NCBI GenBank assembly: GCA_027604185.1
Contig: JADGKB010000001.1
Span: 186,001 to 250,000 of the forward strand
Length of the DNA stretch: 64,000 nucleotides
Direction of reading: 5' to 3'
Origin: Boothiomyces macroporosus
Lineage: Eukaryota; Chytridiomycota; Chytridiomycetes; Rhizophydiales; Terramycetaceae
Shown: in pieces, positions 1-10,285 of the stretch
Position numbering within the stretch: position 1 is the first letter of the stretch
How the letters are laid out: the number at the start of each line of letters is the position of its first letter
Made by a program: the position numbers and the translations under genes
The notes under the pieces: generated by a model
Told to the model about the DNA's origin: nothing
Seen by the model: only the letters and a program-made list of their open reading frames with translations
The model's database searches: none

Positions 1-821
1 GCATGTAGGAAATCTTTTCAAAGCTGTACTTTCCTTTAGAGTTCTTTAAATATGAATTGATTTCTGCTCTGAACTTTGCCATGGCGTCGATTTGAATTTC
101 ATCAGAGAAGCCAAAGTGTGGAATTGCCAACGACTTTGTCATGGATTTAAACATTGCTTTTTGAATTGGAGTGAGTGCTTTTGTAATGTCCTGTCCAACA
201 GATGCAGTTTTAGCTGGAGATCAATATCAGTTTACCTGGGACAGAAGCTGGAGAAGCCTGTTCACCATTAACAAACGCCAAGATATCCCCCTTCAATATA
301 CGACCTTGCGGGCCGGTTCCTGTTACTTGACGGATATCAATGTTGTTTTCCTTTGCAATTCTACGAACGGCAGGAGTGGCAAAGGTTTGTTTATCAGTTA
401 AATCTGTCCTCACGACTGGAGCTTCTGGAGCAGCAGCTGTAGGTGATGCAGAAGCTTTTGTAGCCGGCTTTTCAGGTTGAGCTTGAGTTTCCACGGCGTC
501 ATCAGTTTCAATATCTACCAAAGGAGCTCCAACCTTGGCAATTCCACCAACTTCATGGTAGAGCTTTAAAATCTTTCCTTCATAACGAGAAGAAATTTCA
601 ACAGCTGCTTTATCTGATTGGACTTCACAAATTTTACTGAATTCTTCCACTGTATCGCCCGGTTTAACAAACCTAACATTACTTTAAGCGTACCATTGGA
701 TTAACTCTACCTCAGAAATACCTTCGCCGATATCAGCCAAGTTGAATGGAGTGATCGCATAACAGTGGCGAGAAGTGAAGAAAGATCGTTTTGGCGCTAG
801 TCGAATGATTCCCCTGAGCAT
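1..821 (-). CDS. DBT: Branched-chain alpha-keto acid dehydrogenase E2 (dihydrolipoyl transacylase), 3' part missing
   Basis: Mitochondrial acyltransferase core of the BCKDH complex (valine, leucine and isoleucine breakdown); the gene runs off the window edge. The start at 821 opens a basic, Arg/Phe-rich presequence (MLRGIIRLAPKRSFF). The lipoyl domain follows (DIGEGISEVELIQW) with the lipoylated Lys in QSDKAAVE near residue 64, then an Ala/Pro linker, then the E3-binding domain (ATPAVRRIAKE...GRILKGD) at about 140-178. The catalytic domain begins with LTPIQKAMFKSM and IPHFGFSDE, which separates BCKDH E2 from pyruvate and oxoglutarate E2. Introns at 673-693 (21 nt) and 214-235 (22 nt). Family assignment is firm; the catalytic HxxxD motif lies outside the window. 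Confidence 0.93.
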
Positions 822-966
822 ATTAATTTTTTTGAAAAATTGCAGATGTGACCAGTGGGGCAACTGTGACCTGGTGATGCCAAAACACCATTTAAAAGGA
901 AAGTGCATGACCACTTTGAAAGAGAACTTGCAATTAAATGAAAACTAGACGGAAACACAATTCTAT

Positions 967-1873
967 TTATGCATTCACACTAAGGCTAAAAACATTGTGT
1001 CCCTTTTCGTTTCTGATTCGAAGCTCTTTTACAGAATGGCAAACCACCCCAGCTTCAACTCCATACTCACTCCTTACAGTTAGTGAAATGTACCTGTGGA
1101 TCAAGTGCGGATCCGATTCTACACACAAGTGGTTGCCGGTTTGGATATGAGTCAATATTCCTTCATCTCCAGGATTCACTACTTTGAATTCCATTTCCAT
1201 TCTGTAGTTATAGTCTGGCCATTCAAACTTCCTACAATTATCACCAATTACCATAGACAGTCGTGGGTTTTGTTGAATGAGAAAAATACCTGCTGAGCAC
1301 GGCTACTCCAAGTGTGAGTGTAAAACGACTTTACAGTAGATGTCAAATACAGCTACCATTAATTAGAATTACAGGTTTCGATACTTGAGGCAGCATGACT
1401 TTGATGTAAAAGTTTTCTCCCCATCTTACCCTTTTGTCTTGTTCATCTAAATACGCTCTCTCTAACTGAAAAGTTGCTCTGGCGCGTCCTTCTCGAGGAT
1501 CTTGACCACTGGAAACTGAAACCTCATGGGTGTCTTGTTCGTTTAGACTTGGAAAGGCAATAGATGGAACAATTGCCAAGTAACCATTCATTTTTTTGGA
1601 CTAGGTCAATTATCACGTACTCCAATCATAATATTTTCTCCATACAATAATTCCTTTGATATTTCCGTCTGATTTAAAAATGAAATACCCTGGAATTAGC
1701 TAGTGATATTCTTTTATCCTGCTTACTCGACTCTCCCTCTCCATTTTCAATCTTTGCCAGAAATTCTTTGAGCATTTCCTACTGTCAAAAACGATTACTT
1801 CGCGAAGAATGGTTTCTTCGCACCAATTGCCTGATCTCTTTGACACTTTCTTTGGAATCTTTGTAGTATACAT
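967..1873 (-). CDS. CFAP161: Cilia- and flagella-associated protein CFAP161
   Basis: Axonemal microtubule inner protein of motile flagella. The spliced protein is 261 aa, close to the 301 aa of human CFAP161 (C15orf26). Motifs in order: SGNWCEETILREE at the N-terminus, LLYGENIMI, RWGENFYIK, KPLYLTS, a Trp/Pro-rich segment FEWPDYNYRMEMEF, TGNHLCVES, and the C-terminal EYGVEAGVVCHSV; all align in order with the animal protein. Six introns: 1779-1798, 1669-1688, 1601-1620, 1353-1372, 1232-1251 and 1073-1093 (five of 20 nt, one of 21). Without splicing only two short disconnected ORFs are visible. It lies head-to-tail with another flagellar gene at 1908-2837, both reading leftward. Confidence 0.9.
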
Positions 1874-1907
1874 GAGCGTTCTTCAAATTACGTAACTTTA
1901 TTGACAA

Positions 1908-2837
1908 TTATTTTTTGGGCTTTCCTCCAGCTTTCTTTTTCTCGTCCTCTTTTAATTTTTGATTGGCCATTTCCTCTTGGGCTGTAATCTTTTGAGAGAC
2001 GGTAGCTTTAATTTCATCCAATTTGGTGGACAATACCGAAGTGATGTACGACTTTAACTCATTAACGGCCGCTTCGTGTTTTGGTGATTTGAAAGGCAGC
2101 TCTTCCTCAGGCACTACTACGTCTTGAAGGACTTCCTGTGGAGCAACAAATTCTTCTGACTGTTCCACATCAACAGGCTCTTCGTCTTCTTGAGGCGACT
2201 CTTCGACGTCAGGCTGCTACTATTAAACATGGAATACTTCTTGTACTTGTTCTTCCTCTTCTTCCTGGAATATATTCTCGCTCTTGACAGGCATAAAGTT
2301 TTCAATTACAAACTCAACTTTCATCTTCTTTGTAAAGGCATACTTGTACAATAAATAATGGCGAAAATATCTATCATTAGGTAATTATACGTGTTTGTTA
2401 CATAGTCGACTATGGCCAGCATTTCTTTGTACGAGAATATCTTTTCGCTAATTGGTGGACGATTAATAGAATGTTTCAACACCAAGTCTTTGAAATATCC
2501 ATAATCTCTTGCCCAGTTTATATCAGAATATGCTACATTAGCATTTCTTACAAGTAACATAACTGTTTGTATCCTTTACAATTGAAAAAAAGACTGATGT
2601 TTGTTCTTCTTGCAAACGGGCCTTCTTTGCGAATCTAGTCAATTCATTATTACTCTATCGTGTAGTAGTACAAATCTCGCAATATGATTGACCTTTCATC
2701 ATTCCCCAATCCAAAGTGAAAATTAATGAAATCTAGAGCTTCAGATTTATCTTTTAGAGAAACGTAATCTTCAATTTGACTGGCGGTTAAATCTCTCCAG
2801 AGTAGCGATTCAGCCTGAATTACTTTTATATTACCAT
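1908..2837 (-). CDS. CFAP119: Flagellar central-pair C1a-32-like protein (CLAMP family)
   Basis: Predicted central-apparatus C1a projection component. The spliced protein is 276 aa. The core has the family pattern SINRPPISEKIFSYKEMLAI, then DYVTNTYFRHYLLYKYAFT, then KVEFVIENF; the tail is acidic and then Lys-rich. Five introns: 2815-2834, 2635-2653, 2533-2551, 2371-2390 and 2217-2237 (19-21 nt). The first intron begins directly after the ATG, so the initiator codon forms a 3-nt coding exon. The frame between residues 1 and 130 depends on that splice and on the 19-nt introns. The symbol CFAP119 (CCDC189) is given from recall of the family; C1a-32/CLAMP membership is the firmer statement. Confidence 0.82.
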
Positions 2838-3021
2838 TTTACAGACGCGATGTAAACTTTTGCAAACATTAATATTCAGCATGCATAAAGGAAGCTAAAG
2901 TGCTGCAATCGTTGAAAAGCGACCTTTAATGATTTAACCGGCAGATTTTAAACATGAATACTGTCCTAGACTTTTGCAGAGTTTAAGCTATGCCTAATAG
3001 AACTACTGGTAGCAAATACCG

Positions 3022-3258
3022 TCAGGCAAGCACCTTATATCTTCTATACCCAGAAAATAACTCACACCGTAAATATCTCATAGCTGCAATCACACTCGTC
3101 TCCACAGGTTGGAATTCTATAAATGAACAAAAAGTCAAACTCAATTTCCTACCGCCTCCCATGTATAGCAGCGGTATCTGCATTGCTACCCTAATTTCCA
3201 GTCGCCCATCCCTTTTAGTATTTGGTGGGATAAAATACCCCTCAAGTCGATGAATCAT
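3022..3258 (-). CDS. Hypothetical small protein (doubtful)
   Basis: A 78-codon ATG ORF read away from the m-AAA protease gene, whose start lies 29 bp to the right. Its composition (MIHRLEGYFIPPNTKRDGRLEI...) looks protein-like and it has one internal hydrophobic patch, but I recognise no family. A 16- to 24-nt intron could alter the last dozen codons. The opposite strand carries an 87-codon ORF over the same bases, so only one of the two, or neither, is real. This is the only candidate in the 450-bp gap 2838-3287. Confidence 0.22.
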   Translation of the reverse strand: MIHRLEGYFIPPNTKRDGRLEIRVAMQIPLLYMGGGRKLSLTFCSFIEFQPVETSVIAAMRYLRCELFSGYRRYKVLA

Positions 3259-3287
3259 CGAAGGGAAAATTTTTGTTCATAATCTGA

Positions 3288-5543
3288 ATGTTCAAGAGAG
3301 CACTATATGCTCTGAAGCCCAGGAAATTAATTATTCCTGGACTGAATCAGCAAGCAAAGCAATTTCATATTACCCCATCAGTATTCAACAAAGTCCCAAA
3401 AGGATTCGAAGAGTTTTTCAGAAATCCAGATTCCAAGAAGGACAGAGAATCACAGAAACCAAAGAAACCAGTTGAAGACGACGAAGAACCAGAACCGCCT
3501 AGAAAAAAGAAACCCAAGAAGGATAGCGAGCAAGAATTCTTTTTCAAAATTGATTTAAATGCAAATAATATTATAATTTACGGGATTCCAATCGCATATT
3601 TGCTATACTTGATTTATTCCGAAGGTAATATTAGCAAGGAAATATCATGGAACGATTTCAGAAACAACATGCTGGAAAAAGGTTTGGTGGATAAATTGGT
3701 GGTAGCGAATCGCTCAATAGTTCGAATTTATTTGACTCCTGGTGCTCCTCAAATGGCTGGGCATACTGGGAGAAGTGCCTTTTACTTTACAATCGGAAGT
3801 GTGGAAAGCTTTGAACACAACTTGGAGATGGCCCAACGGGAAATGAATATCCCTTCGAACCAAAGAGTTCCGGTATCTTATTCCAATGAAACCAGCATTG
3901 GAAATATCTTGTTGAATGTTGCACCAACGTTAATGCTGATTGGTGTTCTTGTTTGGCTGTCGAGAAAGGCAACTTCTGGAGCAGCTGGAGGACCGGGCGG
4001 GGTGTTCAATATTGGTAAATCTAAAGCAAAAATGTACAACCAAGAAACAGATATTCAAGTTAAATTTAAGGATGTTGCGGGAATGGATGAAGCCAAGCAA
4101 GAAATTATGGAATTCGTAAAGTTCCTCAAAGACCCTGGATATTTTGAACGACTCGGAGCCAAAATTCCAAAAGGTGCAATTTTGTCTGGTCCGCCTGGAA
4201 CTGGTTAGTGGTATTTAATTTAGGTAAAACTTTGTTGGCAAAAGCAACCGCTGGCGAAGCTGGGGTTCCATTTTTTTCAGTATCTGGGTCAGAATTTGTG
4301 GAAATGTTTGTTGGTGTTGGTTCCTCCAGAGTAAGAGACTTGTTTGCAAATGCGAAAAAGAACTCTCCATGTATCGTTTTTATCGATGAAATTGATGCGA
4401 TCGGAAAGGCAAGAGGAAAAGGAGGACAAATGGGAGGTAACGATGAAAGAGAAAGTACTTTGAACCAGCTGTTGGTTGAAATGGATGGATTCAGTGTTAG
4501 AGAGCACGTGGTTGTTCTAGCTGGTACAAATCGTCCAGATGTCCTGGATGCAGCTTTACTACGCCCAGGAAGATTTGATAGACATATTGCAATTGATCTG
4601 CCTGACATTAAGGGAAGAGTGGACATTTTCAAAGTCCATTTAAAAGTGATCAAAACTGATGAAGATCGTGATCAACTTGCTAAAAGACTTGCTGCTCTCA
4701 CACCAGGATTTTCCGGAGCAGATGTTGCAAACGTATGTAACGAAGCTGCATTGATTGGTGCTCGTTATGAAGCTGCATCAGTAACTCTGGCTCACTTTGA
4801 AGCGGCAATTGAACGTGTTATTGCTGGTTTGGAAAAGAAAAGCAGAGTTTTGTCCCCAGAAGAAAAGAAAATTGTAAGTCAGCATTTAATATCAGGTTGC
4901 TCATCATGAGGCTGGCCATGCTGTTGCAGGGTGGTTCTTGGAGCATGCTCATCCGCTCTTGAAAGTTTCAATCATCCCTCGTGGTGTTGGCGCTCTCGGA
5001 TATGCACAATATTTGCCAAAGGAAGACTATTTACAATCAACCTCTCAAATGCTGGATATGATGTGTATGACTCTTGGGGGTCGTGTCGCTGAACAAATCT
5101 TTTTCAACTCTATTACAACCGGTGCACAAGATGATTTGCAAAAAGTTACTAGATCTGCATATGCTCAAGTTGCTACATATGGTATGACTGACGCCCTTGG
5201 TAACATTTCATATGGTAGAGTAGATCAGCAAGAGCAAAATTTCCAAAAGCCATATTCTGAATCGACAGCCAAGCTAATGGATGATGAAGTACGTAATATT
5301 ATCGCGAAAGCATATGAACGAACCTTTAACCTTTTAACTGAAAAGAAGGATGCTGTTGAAAAAGTTGCAATGCTTTTATTGGAAAGGGAAGTAATTGGGA
5401 GAGATGACATGATTCGCCTCTTGGGGCCAAGGTAATTCGAAATTAATAGTAGGCCATTCCCAGAGTCTGGAAATTATGTCGAGTATCTTGGCGATGGTAA
5501 TATACACAGACTCCCAGATGTCACTCCAGAAACTAAATTGTAA
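3288..5543 (+). CDS. AFG3: Mitochondrial m-AAA protease subunit (Afg3/Yta12, FtsH family)
   Basis: Inner-membrane ATP-dependent metalloprotease for quality control and processing. 731 aa after splicing, near Yta10/AFG3L2 length. Basic presequence, then a Lys/Glu/Pro-rich linker, a membrane segment near residues 86-105, an intermembrane-space domain, and a second membrane segment near 203-224. The AAA module has Walker A GPPGTGKT (about 300-307) and Walker [13 protein letters not shown]; the zinc site HEAGH is at 526-530. Introns: 4204-4223 (20 nt, inside Walker A), 4874-4895 (22 nt, just before HEAGH) and 5432-5449 (18 nt, just before the C-terminal RPFPE). All catalytic residues are present. 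Confidence 0.96.
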
Positions 5544-5797
5544 GGCTACATCAATAAATTTTTAAGCAGATTGATATTACTATGATGTCCTATCGGCGCA
5601 GTAGAGGCGCTGCTATTACGAAATGATTTTAAAACGCTTGTTTTGGGCGTATTGGCGGTATAATTACATGTGGTAATCACACGAGTTTGCAGAGCACTTT
5701 TCTCTAGCTTTAGAGTAGCTTTGGTTTTCAACGTAGACTATAAATTTTCCAACTTAATGCCAGCACAGACTTTTTCCATCCTTCTTAATTAAAATTT

Positions 5798-6003
5798 GCC
5801 AAGGTTTACCCGGCACTTGAAACGTGACAAAACACTACACAATGGATGAAACAGTTGCTAATGAGAACAACACAACTATATCTAGCACAATCATGCGTAT
5901 AATAAAAACTTGAAAAACAAGTTGTGCCTTAATAGGCTTGGCAGCTGTAAGCGCAGACACGCTCAGACTTTTTCCTTTTGGTGCAGGATGATGTCTTGCC
6001 AAG
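5798..6003. promoter_or_regulatory. Three PacC-consensus hexamers (GCCARG) upstream of the PacC-like gene
   Basis: GCCAAG occurs at 5798-5803 and 5998-6003 on the plus strand, and as CTTGGC at 5937-5942. GCCARG is the known core site of fungal PacC. About 0.7 sites would be expected by chance in this 730-bp interval, so three is suggestive only. Inferred role: autoregulation. Confidence 0.35.
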
Positions 6004-6233
6004 TCGGCCGCAGTGTATCAAACATAATTAAGCGAGATAAAATTAATTCACTTGCCAATCTTTTCCCAGCAAGGGATTAAAATGGTAAAGGGAAAGGCAC
6101 CGCAAACCAATACTGTATACCCACCAGGAAATTTTCTGCTGGATTTTCCCAATTCGTTGGATGCAACTGTGCGGGCGTAAATTTTGGCCGAGGAGCCTCA
6201 AGTGGGTTTTTAATTGACCAGACATCGGCGAAA

Positions 6234-6240
6234 TATAAAA
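6234..6240 (+). promoter_or_regulatory. TATA box of the PacC-like gene
   Basis: TATAAAA lies 37-43 bp before the ATG at 6277, which implies a 5' leader of about ten bases. The same TATA-to-ATG spacing recurs at the SOD and acid phosphatase genes. Confidence 0.6.
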
Positions 6241-6276
6241 GGGCACCATAACCCAGCCAAAACTGTTTGCGCAACT

Positions 6277-6969
6277 ATGGATTTAAAAAAGATTGTGAAT
6301 TCAGACGAAGACGAATATTATCCTCTGATACCGATAAAAACAGAAGTGGTATCTACGAATCACACCACCCCTATAATAATGAAAGAATGTCTATGGGGAA
6401 AACCTCATTGTGCTCAGCTGTTTCCTGACGATCAAGCGTTATTCGATCATGTCAACCAAGTTCACATTGGACGCAAAAAGACGGACAATTTATGCTTGTC
6501 ATGTCATTGGGGAAACTGCAACGTAGTTTGCACAAAGAGAGACCATATTACCTCACATATCAAAGTGCATATCCCAGTTAAACCTTACAAGTGCAAGGTA
6601 TCTTTGCCCTAATAGTAGAAATGTACTAGATGTTTTAAGAGAGCGCAAGACCTGACAAAGCATCAGAAAACCCACGAGGAGCTACCAATAGAAAAGGAAA
6701 AACCAACACACAAGCGATCGATATCGATATTTTCAGCAGTTTCATCAGACACCACTGTTTCTTCTGTGATACCAGATGGATACATGTCGGATCCTGGAAT
6801 AGGAATAGAAGATGTCATCAAAGTCCAGAAAGAAGATGATATATGGTGCGCAAAGCCTTTGGCCCACAAGCGAAAGAGAAATATAGTGTCCGAATTGACT
6901 TACAAGATGAAATCCAGGCGATTGGAAAAATCTATACACTTAAAAGAGTCGCCTAGAACTAACTTGTAA
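6277..6969 (+). CDS. pacC: Short PacC/Rim101-type C2H2 zinc-finger transcription factor
   Basis: DNA-binding regulator of the fungal ambient-pH family. Three linked fingers fill about residues 35-130: a first finger with [10 protein letters not shown], a second with [14 protein letters not shown] followed by [12 protein letters not shown], and a third with [21 protein letters not shown]. The linker [11 protein letters not shown] and KRDHITSHI are hallmark PacC residues. A 21-nt intron (6598-6618) splits the third finger. The protein is 223 aa; ascomycete PacC is about three times longer, so the long C-terminal inhibitory and processing region is missing. The remaining tail is Ser/Thr-rich, then Lys/Arg-rich. 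Possibly active without proteolysis (inference). Confidence 0.85.
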
Positions 6970-7746
6970 ATATTATCTCTTAATTTTAATATAATGCTAT
7001 ATAATTCTTAATTAGAACCAGTCGTGTGAGCCATTACGTACACTTGCAAATCAAAGCCAGGATCTGGGCCGATCGTGTGGAAAAACTTTTCCGCCCGCAT
7101 TAGCCAATCACTACTCTGTTCTTTTCAGGACTGATCAAATGATCAGTGGTTGAATTAAGGCAATTTTGGTAAGGCTTACATAAGCCGAAGGTTGGGCAAG
7201 ATTCGCTCAGAGAGTGTGTTTGCAATGCTTACCTAATCCACATTGCGGTAAAGTCCTTGAAAATGCGGCTTAGGTAATCTGCCCAAGGTATGGAAAGGAC
7301 TTTTTGAAAGAGCCCAACATTGCAATCAGGTGTAACAATGTGGTGAGTTCCTTCATTATACCATTTTGGGGTGCCATCTGTTCCGCTCGTAAGGTTATAA
7401 CGTGGAGCCCGTTGTAATGAGGGAACAGTAATCCTTTATGGTACGATATGTTGTGGTTATTTCTGGTCGGCTTTGCCAGTCTTTTGATTGACACGTCAAA
7501 TGGTGAATGGTACATTGGTAGCCCCATCCAGCAGATAGCTCAAGATAACTTTTTTAAAAATCAGAAACCTGTCCTGTTTCGATGTAAACTTCTAGATTCA
7601 TTTGAGGCAAACAAGAATTGAGCGCATTATTTTCAAAAGATCTACAGCAATTCAACACATCGTGGTAGCTCAGCAATTAGCGCGTTTCAATTACAAATAT
7701 TTTGGAATCCAAATCATGAATCAATATAGATTTATTTAATGATATT
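6970..7746. other. Intergenic region with dense inverted repeats
   Basis: No coding gene supported in about 780 bp. Positions 7079-7286 hold several perfect short inverted repeats and are treated as a possible RNA gene. The stretch 7287-7746 shows only chance ORFs. Confidence 0.4.
7079..7286 (+). ncRNA. Candidate structured RNA locus with an Sm-site-like motif (unassigned)
   Basis: Successive perfect hairpins: GGAAAA/TTTTCC at 7079-7092, CTGATCA/TGATCAG at 7131-7146, and GGCTT/AAGCC at 7173-7186. AATTTTGG at 7162-7169 resembles an Sm site and lies just before the third hairpin, the order seen at the 3' ends of spliceosomal snRNAs. A longer stem pairs 7192-7203 with 7276-7286 (one bulge) and encloses GCAATG/CATTGC (7222-7227, 7241-7246). 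I could not match it to U1, U2, U4, U5, RNase P/MRP or SRP RNA. The strand is assumed from the Sm-like motif. Confidence 0.3.
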
Positions 7747-10065
7747 TTAGATATCAAAGATTGATTTCTCCTTGGCGAGTTGAGCAGCTTTCCAGTCAAT
7801 GAAATTCTTTAGTGAAACCAATGCCCAATGCTTCCCATGAGTCATCACACAAAGCCCAGTCTCTTCATCCAATACTTTAATCCCATACTGTGGATTATTG
7901 TGATCTGCAGCACTATTCCTCAATATCTGAACTTCTACTACAATATCTTCCGCATTGGCAGGATCATAAACTATTAATGAATCTAAAATTAGGAAAAGGT
8001 ACTATGGGCAGTTATCGCAACAACAAAATGAATTCCTTCTGTAGTAAAAACATAGTCCACCATACATGCATAATCATCACTTTTGAAAAACTTTGATAAA
8101 ATATTGGATTTCGTAGGTGTCAAATCTTTTCTTCTAAAGTTACGGTCTAGAGGAAATATCCATGGTTTCGAAACACACTTTAAATTCTCATTTTGATATA
8201 TTCGCACATAACCGTCACTGCTTCCGACGAGTAACTGAGTCTGGGATCTAGTGTAACTGTACATTTCCATTATGGAGGTAATTGGATAATATTTATGTTG
8301 AATCTGTAGTGCTTGCACTTTTTCTAATGTTAACTCTTCATCAGGCTCTATGGGTTCTGGCTCCTTTTCTATTTTTTCAATCTACCATTAACAATACAAA
8401 CTTCAAGGCACCAGATGAGTTTTCCTGGTAAATACTGTTTTTCTGGGACTGCAGATTTTGTGTCCTCTTGTTTCAAGTCATTCAGCATATTGGATGACTC
8501 TGTTTTTTGCGGGATCTCGTCTCGCTGATACATAAATCTAACCACTATTCCTTGAGCTGTTCCAATTAGCAAACAATTGAATGTAGTATCGTACCCGTAC
8601 GATGTCACTAGTGATTCCTCTAAAATTATTGTTATGTACCAGCTGGTCTAACAGTTTCTTTCTTATTTGCTTGAAGCTGCTCTTTATTCACGTATCTAGT
8701 ACACCTATCATGCATAGTCAATCTTATCATGTCGCATTTGCATGTCCACTCAACTTCAAAATTCAATCGAATTCCTTGCACAACATGCTCCCCAAATTTC
8801 GTAGTAATTTCCATCACAATCAACGGTGTTTGATCTGCCAGATAGTAGAAATAAGCTAGATGGATTGGCTGGCATGACATTGGCTGTGATATGCGAATTT
8901 GACATTTGCAGCTGGATACTTTTGTAAAGATATTGTATGCAAATAGAATTTCCAACAATCCGCATTCGCCATTTGATGTACTGTAAAAGTAAACTGCTCG
9001 GTATTCTACGAGGGGGGCTTCCATCAGTGAGAGGGTTTCCATTGCTTGTAATTCTTCCGGTGTGCAGTTCATTTTTGCAGCAGCTTTCTCGAGTAGCAGC
9101 TCATGTGTCAAAATTGATCTATTCCTTTTTGGTAGAGAATCATCATTGGCATTTGAACTTTCGGTATTGTTCTTGTGTTTTTTCGTTGAATGGCTCATCT
9201 CGTCATTGCTAACCATTTTTGAAGCTCGTGAAATAATGTTGGACTTTGCTTTTGGTGGATACTCTGTTTTCAATATACCAGGTAAATAGTTGCGCATATC
9301 TGCAATATTTTTAATGTAATCATGCTCATCTTCAAAATTTTGCTTGTAAAGTTCCGTAATGTATATAATTGGAGATCCAGGAATTTCAAATGCTATCATT
9401 AGTATAGTTTACATTCTGAAATGTAATTGTCATCGTCTTTGGCGCCTTCAGCAAAGTTCAAATGCCAAATCTCCAAAGTGTTCGACTTTGTGAATACTGC
9501 AAACGCATTTTCTGTCAAACAGGAACAAAGAAGCAAGTTACCAAACGGCGAAAATGAATGTCTGAGAAATTTCGGTCCAGCTTTATGAGTTTCGATCTAC
9601 CTTTGTTAATTTCTCTCTTCCTGTCATACCATTCTTTAGTTTTAGAAATCTTTTTCTGGAGGATATCTGCGTTAGTTTGTTCGGATATTTTCTCCAGTCA
9701 ATTCAAATATACCTTATCCGATGTCTGTGCTTCTTTCAATGATTTTATTCGCTCCAGCTCTTCCTTTGAATTTTGAATCAAGTCTTCAACAGTAACGGGA
9801 TCATCTGCTAATCCTTTCAATCCTGGATAGACATTCAACCTCTTTCGGTATTGTATATGGTCTTTATATTTCTTTTCGGCACCCTTTATCAATCCAAGAA
9901 TACTTCAATCGCGACTTTCAATCGAGCTATTTCGGATTTGATTTTGGCATCCTCGTTTTGTTGTGTAACGGAATTGCTTTGCTTCTTTGGTGTCTGTGGG
10001 AGTTGGAATTGATTAGCTTTGAACCTCATATCTAAAACGCGAAAAAAGGTCCGCTCATCAAACAT
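7747..10065 (-). CDS. WD40-type protein with N-terminal coiled coil (unassigned)
   Basis: 725 aa from the ATG at 10065. The N-terminal ~190 residues are charged and helical (AEKKYKDHIQYRKRLN, LIQNSKEELERIKSLKEAQ, KEWYDRKREINK). WD40-like strands follow (FSPFGNLLLCSC, FTKSNTLEIWHLNF, LLIGTAQGIVVRF, LLVGSSDGYVRIYQNE, SLIVYDPANAED). Coiled coil before WD40 repeats occurs in several ciliary and scaffold proteins, but no family signature is clear. Introns: 9884-9903, 9692-9712, 9581-9600, 9393-9412, 8620-8639, 8382-8401 and 7983-8002 (20-21 nt). The frame stays open upstream of 10065 (GFTSEILQSPKNSKHP), and an in-frame ATG at 10216 could join through a 55-nt intron, so the true start may be further right. 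Confidence 0.65.
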
Positions 10066-10285
10066 TGGATGTTTGCTATTCTTTGGACTTTGTAAGATCT
10101 CACTGGTAAATCCCTAATCGGCTCGTTATATTACAACAAAAATTAATTTTAGTTGCCGGGCTTAAAACTTGCTCAATCTTATCATTGTATAGTATTGTCT
10201 GTGCGCGACAGGGCATTGTTCAAAAATCAATTTTGATTCGTCACCACCGAAATTGCAACTTTATTTTTTTATTAAAACTGATAGA

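Larger units (their letters stand above)
5544..6276. other. Intergenic region upstream of the PacC-like gene
   Basis: About 730 bp without a gene I can support. It holds three GCCAAG-type hexamers (5798-5803, 5937-5942 on the minus strand, 5998-6003) and a TATA box at 6234-6240. Minus-strand open stretches at 6077-6274 and around 5930-6020 (Cys-rich) have no start or splice that makes a convincing gene. Confidence 0.5.

Noticed and set aside
2990..3253. 87-codon plus-strand ORF
   Set aside because: Overlaps an equally plausible minus-strand ORF and ends just before the m-AAA protease start; no family features.
5925..6020. Cys-rich open stretch on the minus strand (CGRLGKTSSC...)
   Set aside because: No start codon after an upstream stop and no acceptor within reach; probably chance.
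6077..6274. 65-codon minus-strand ORF that looks like a small membrane protein ([19 protein letters not shown]...)
   Set aside because: It would start 2 bp from the PacC start and overlap that gene's TATA box; no family match.
7660..7730. tRNA-like A-box sequence (TGGTAGCTCAG...)
   Set aside because: No matching B box, acceptor stem or anticodon arm in the following 60 bases.
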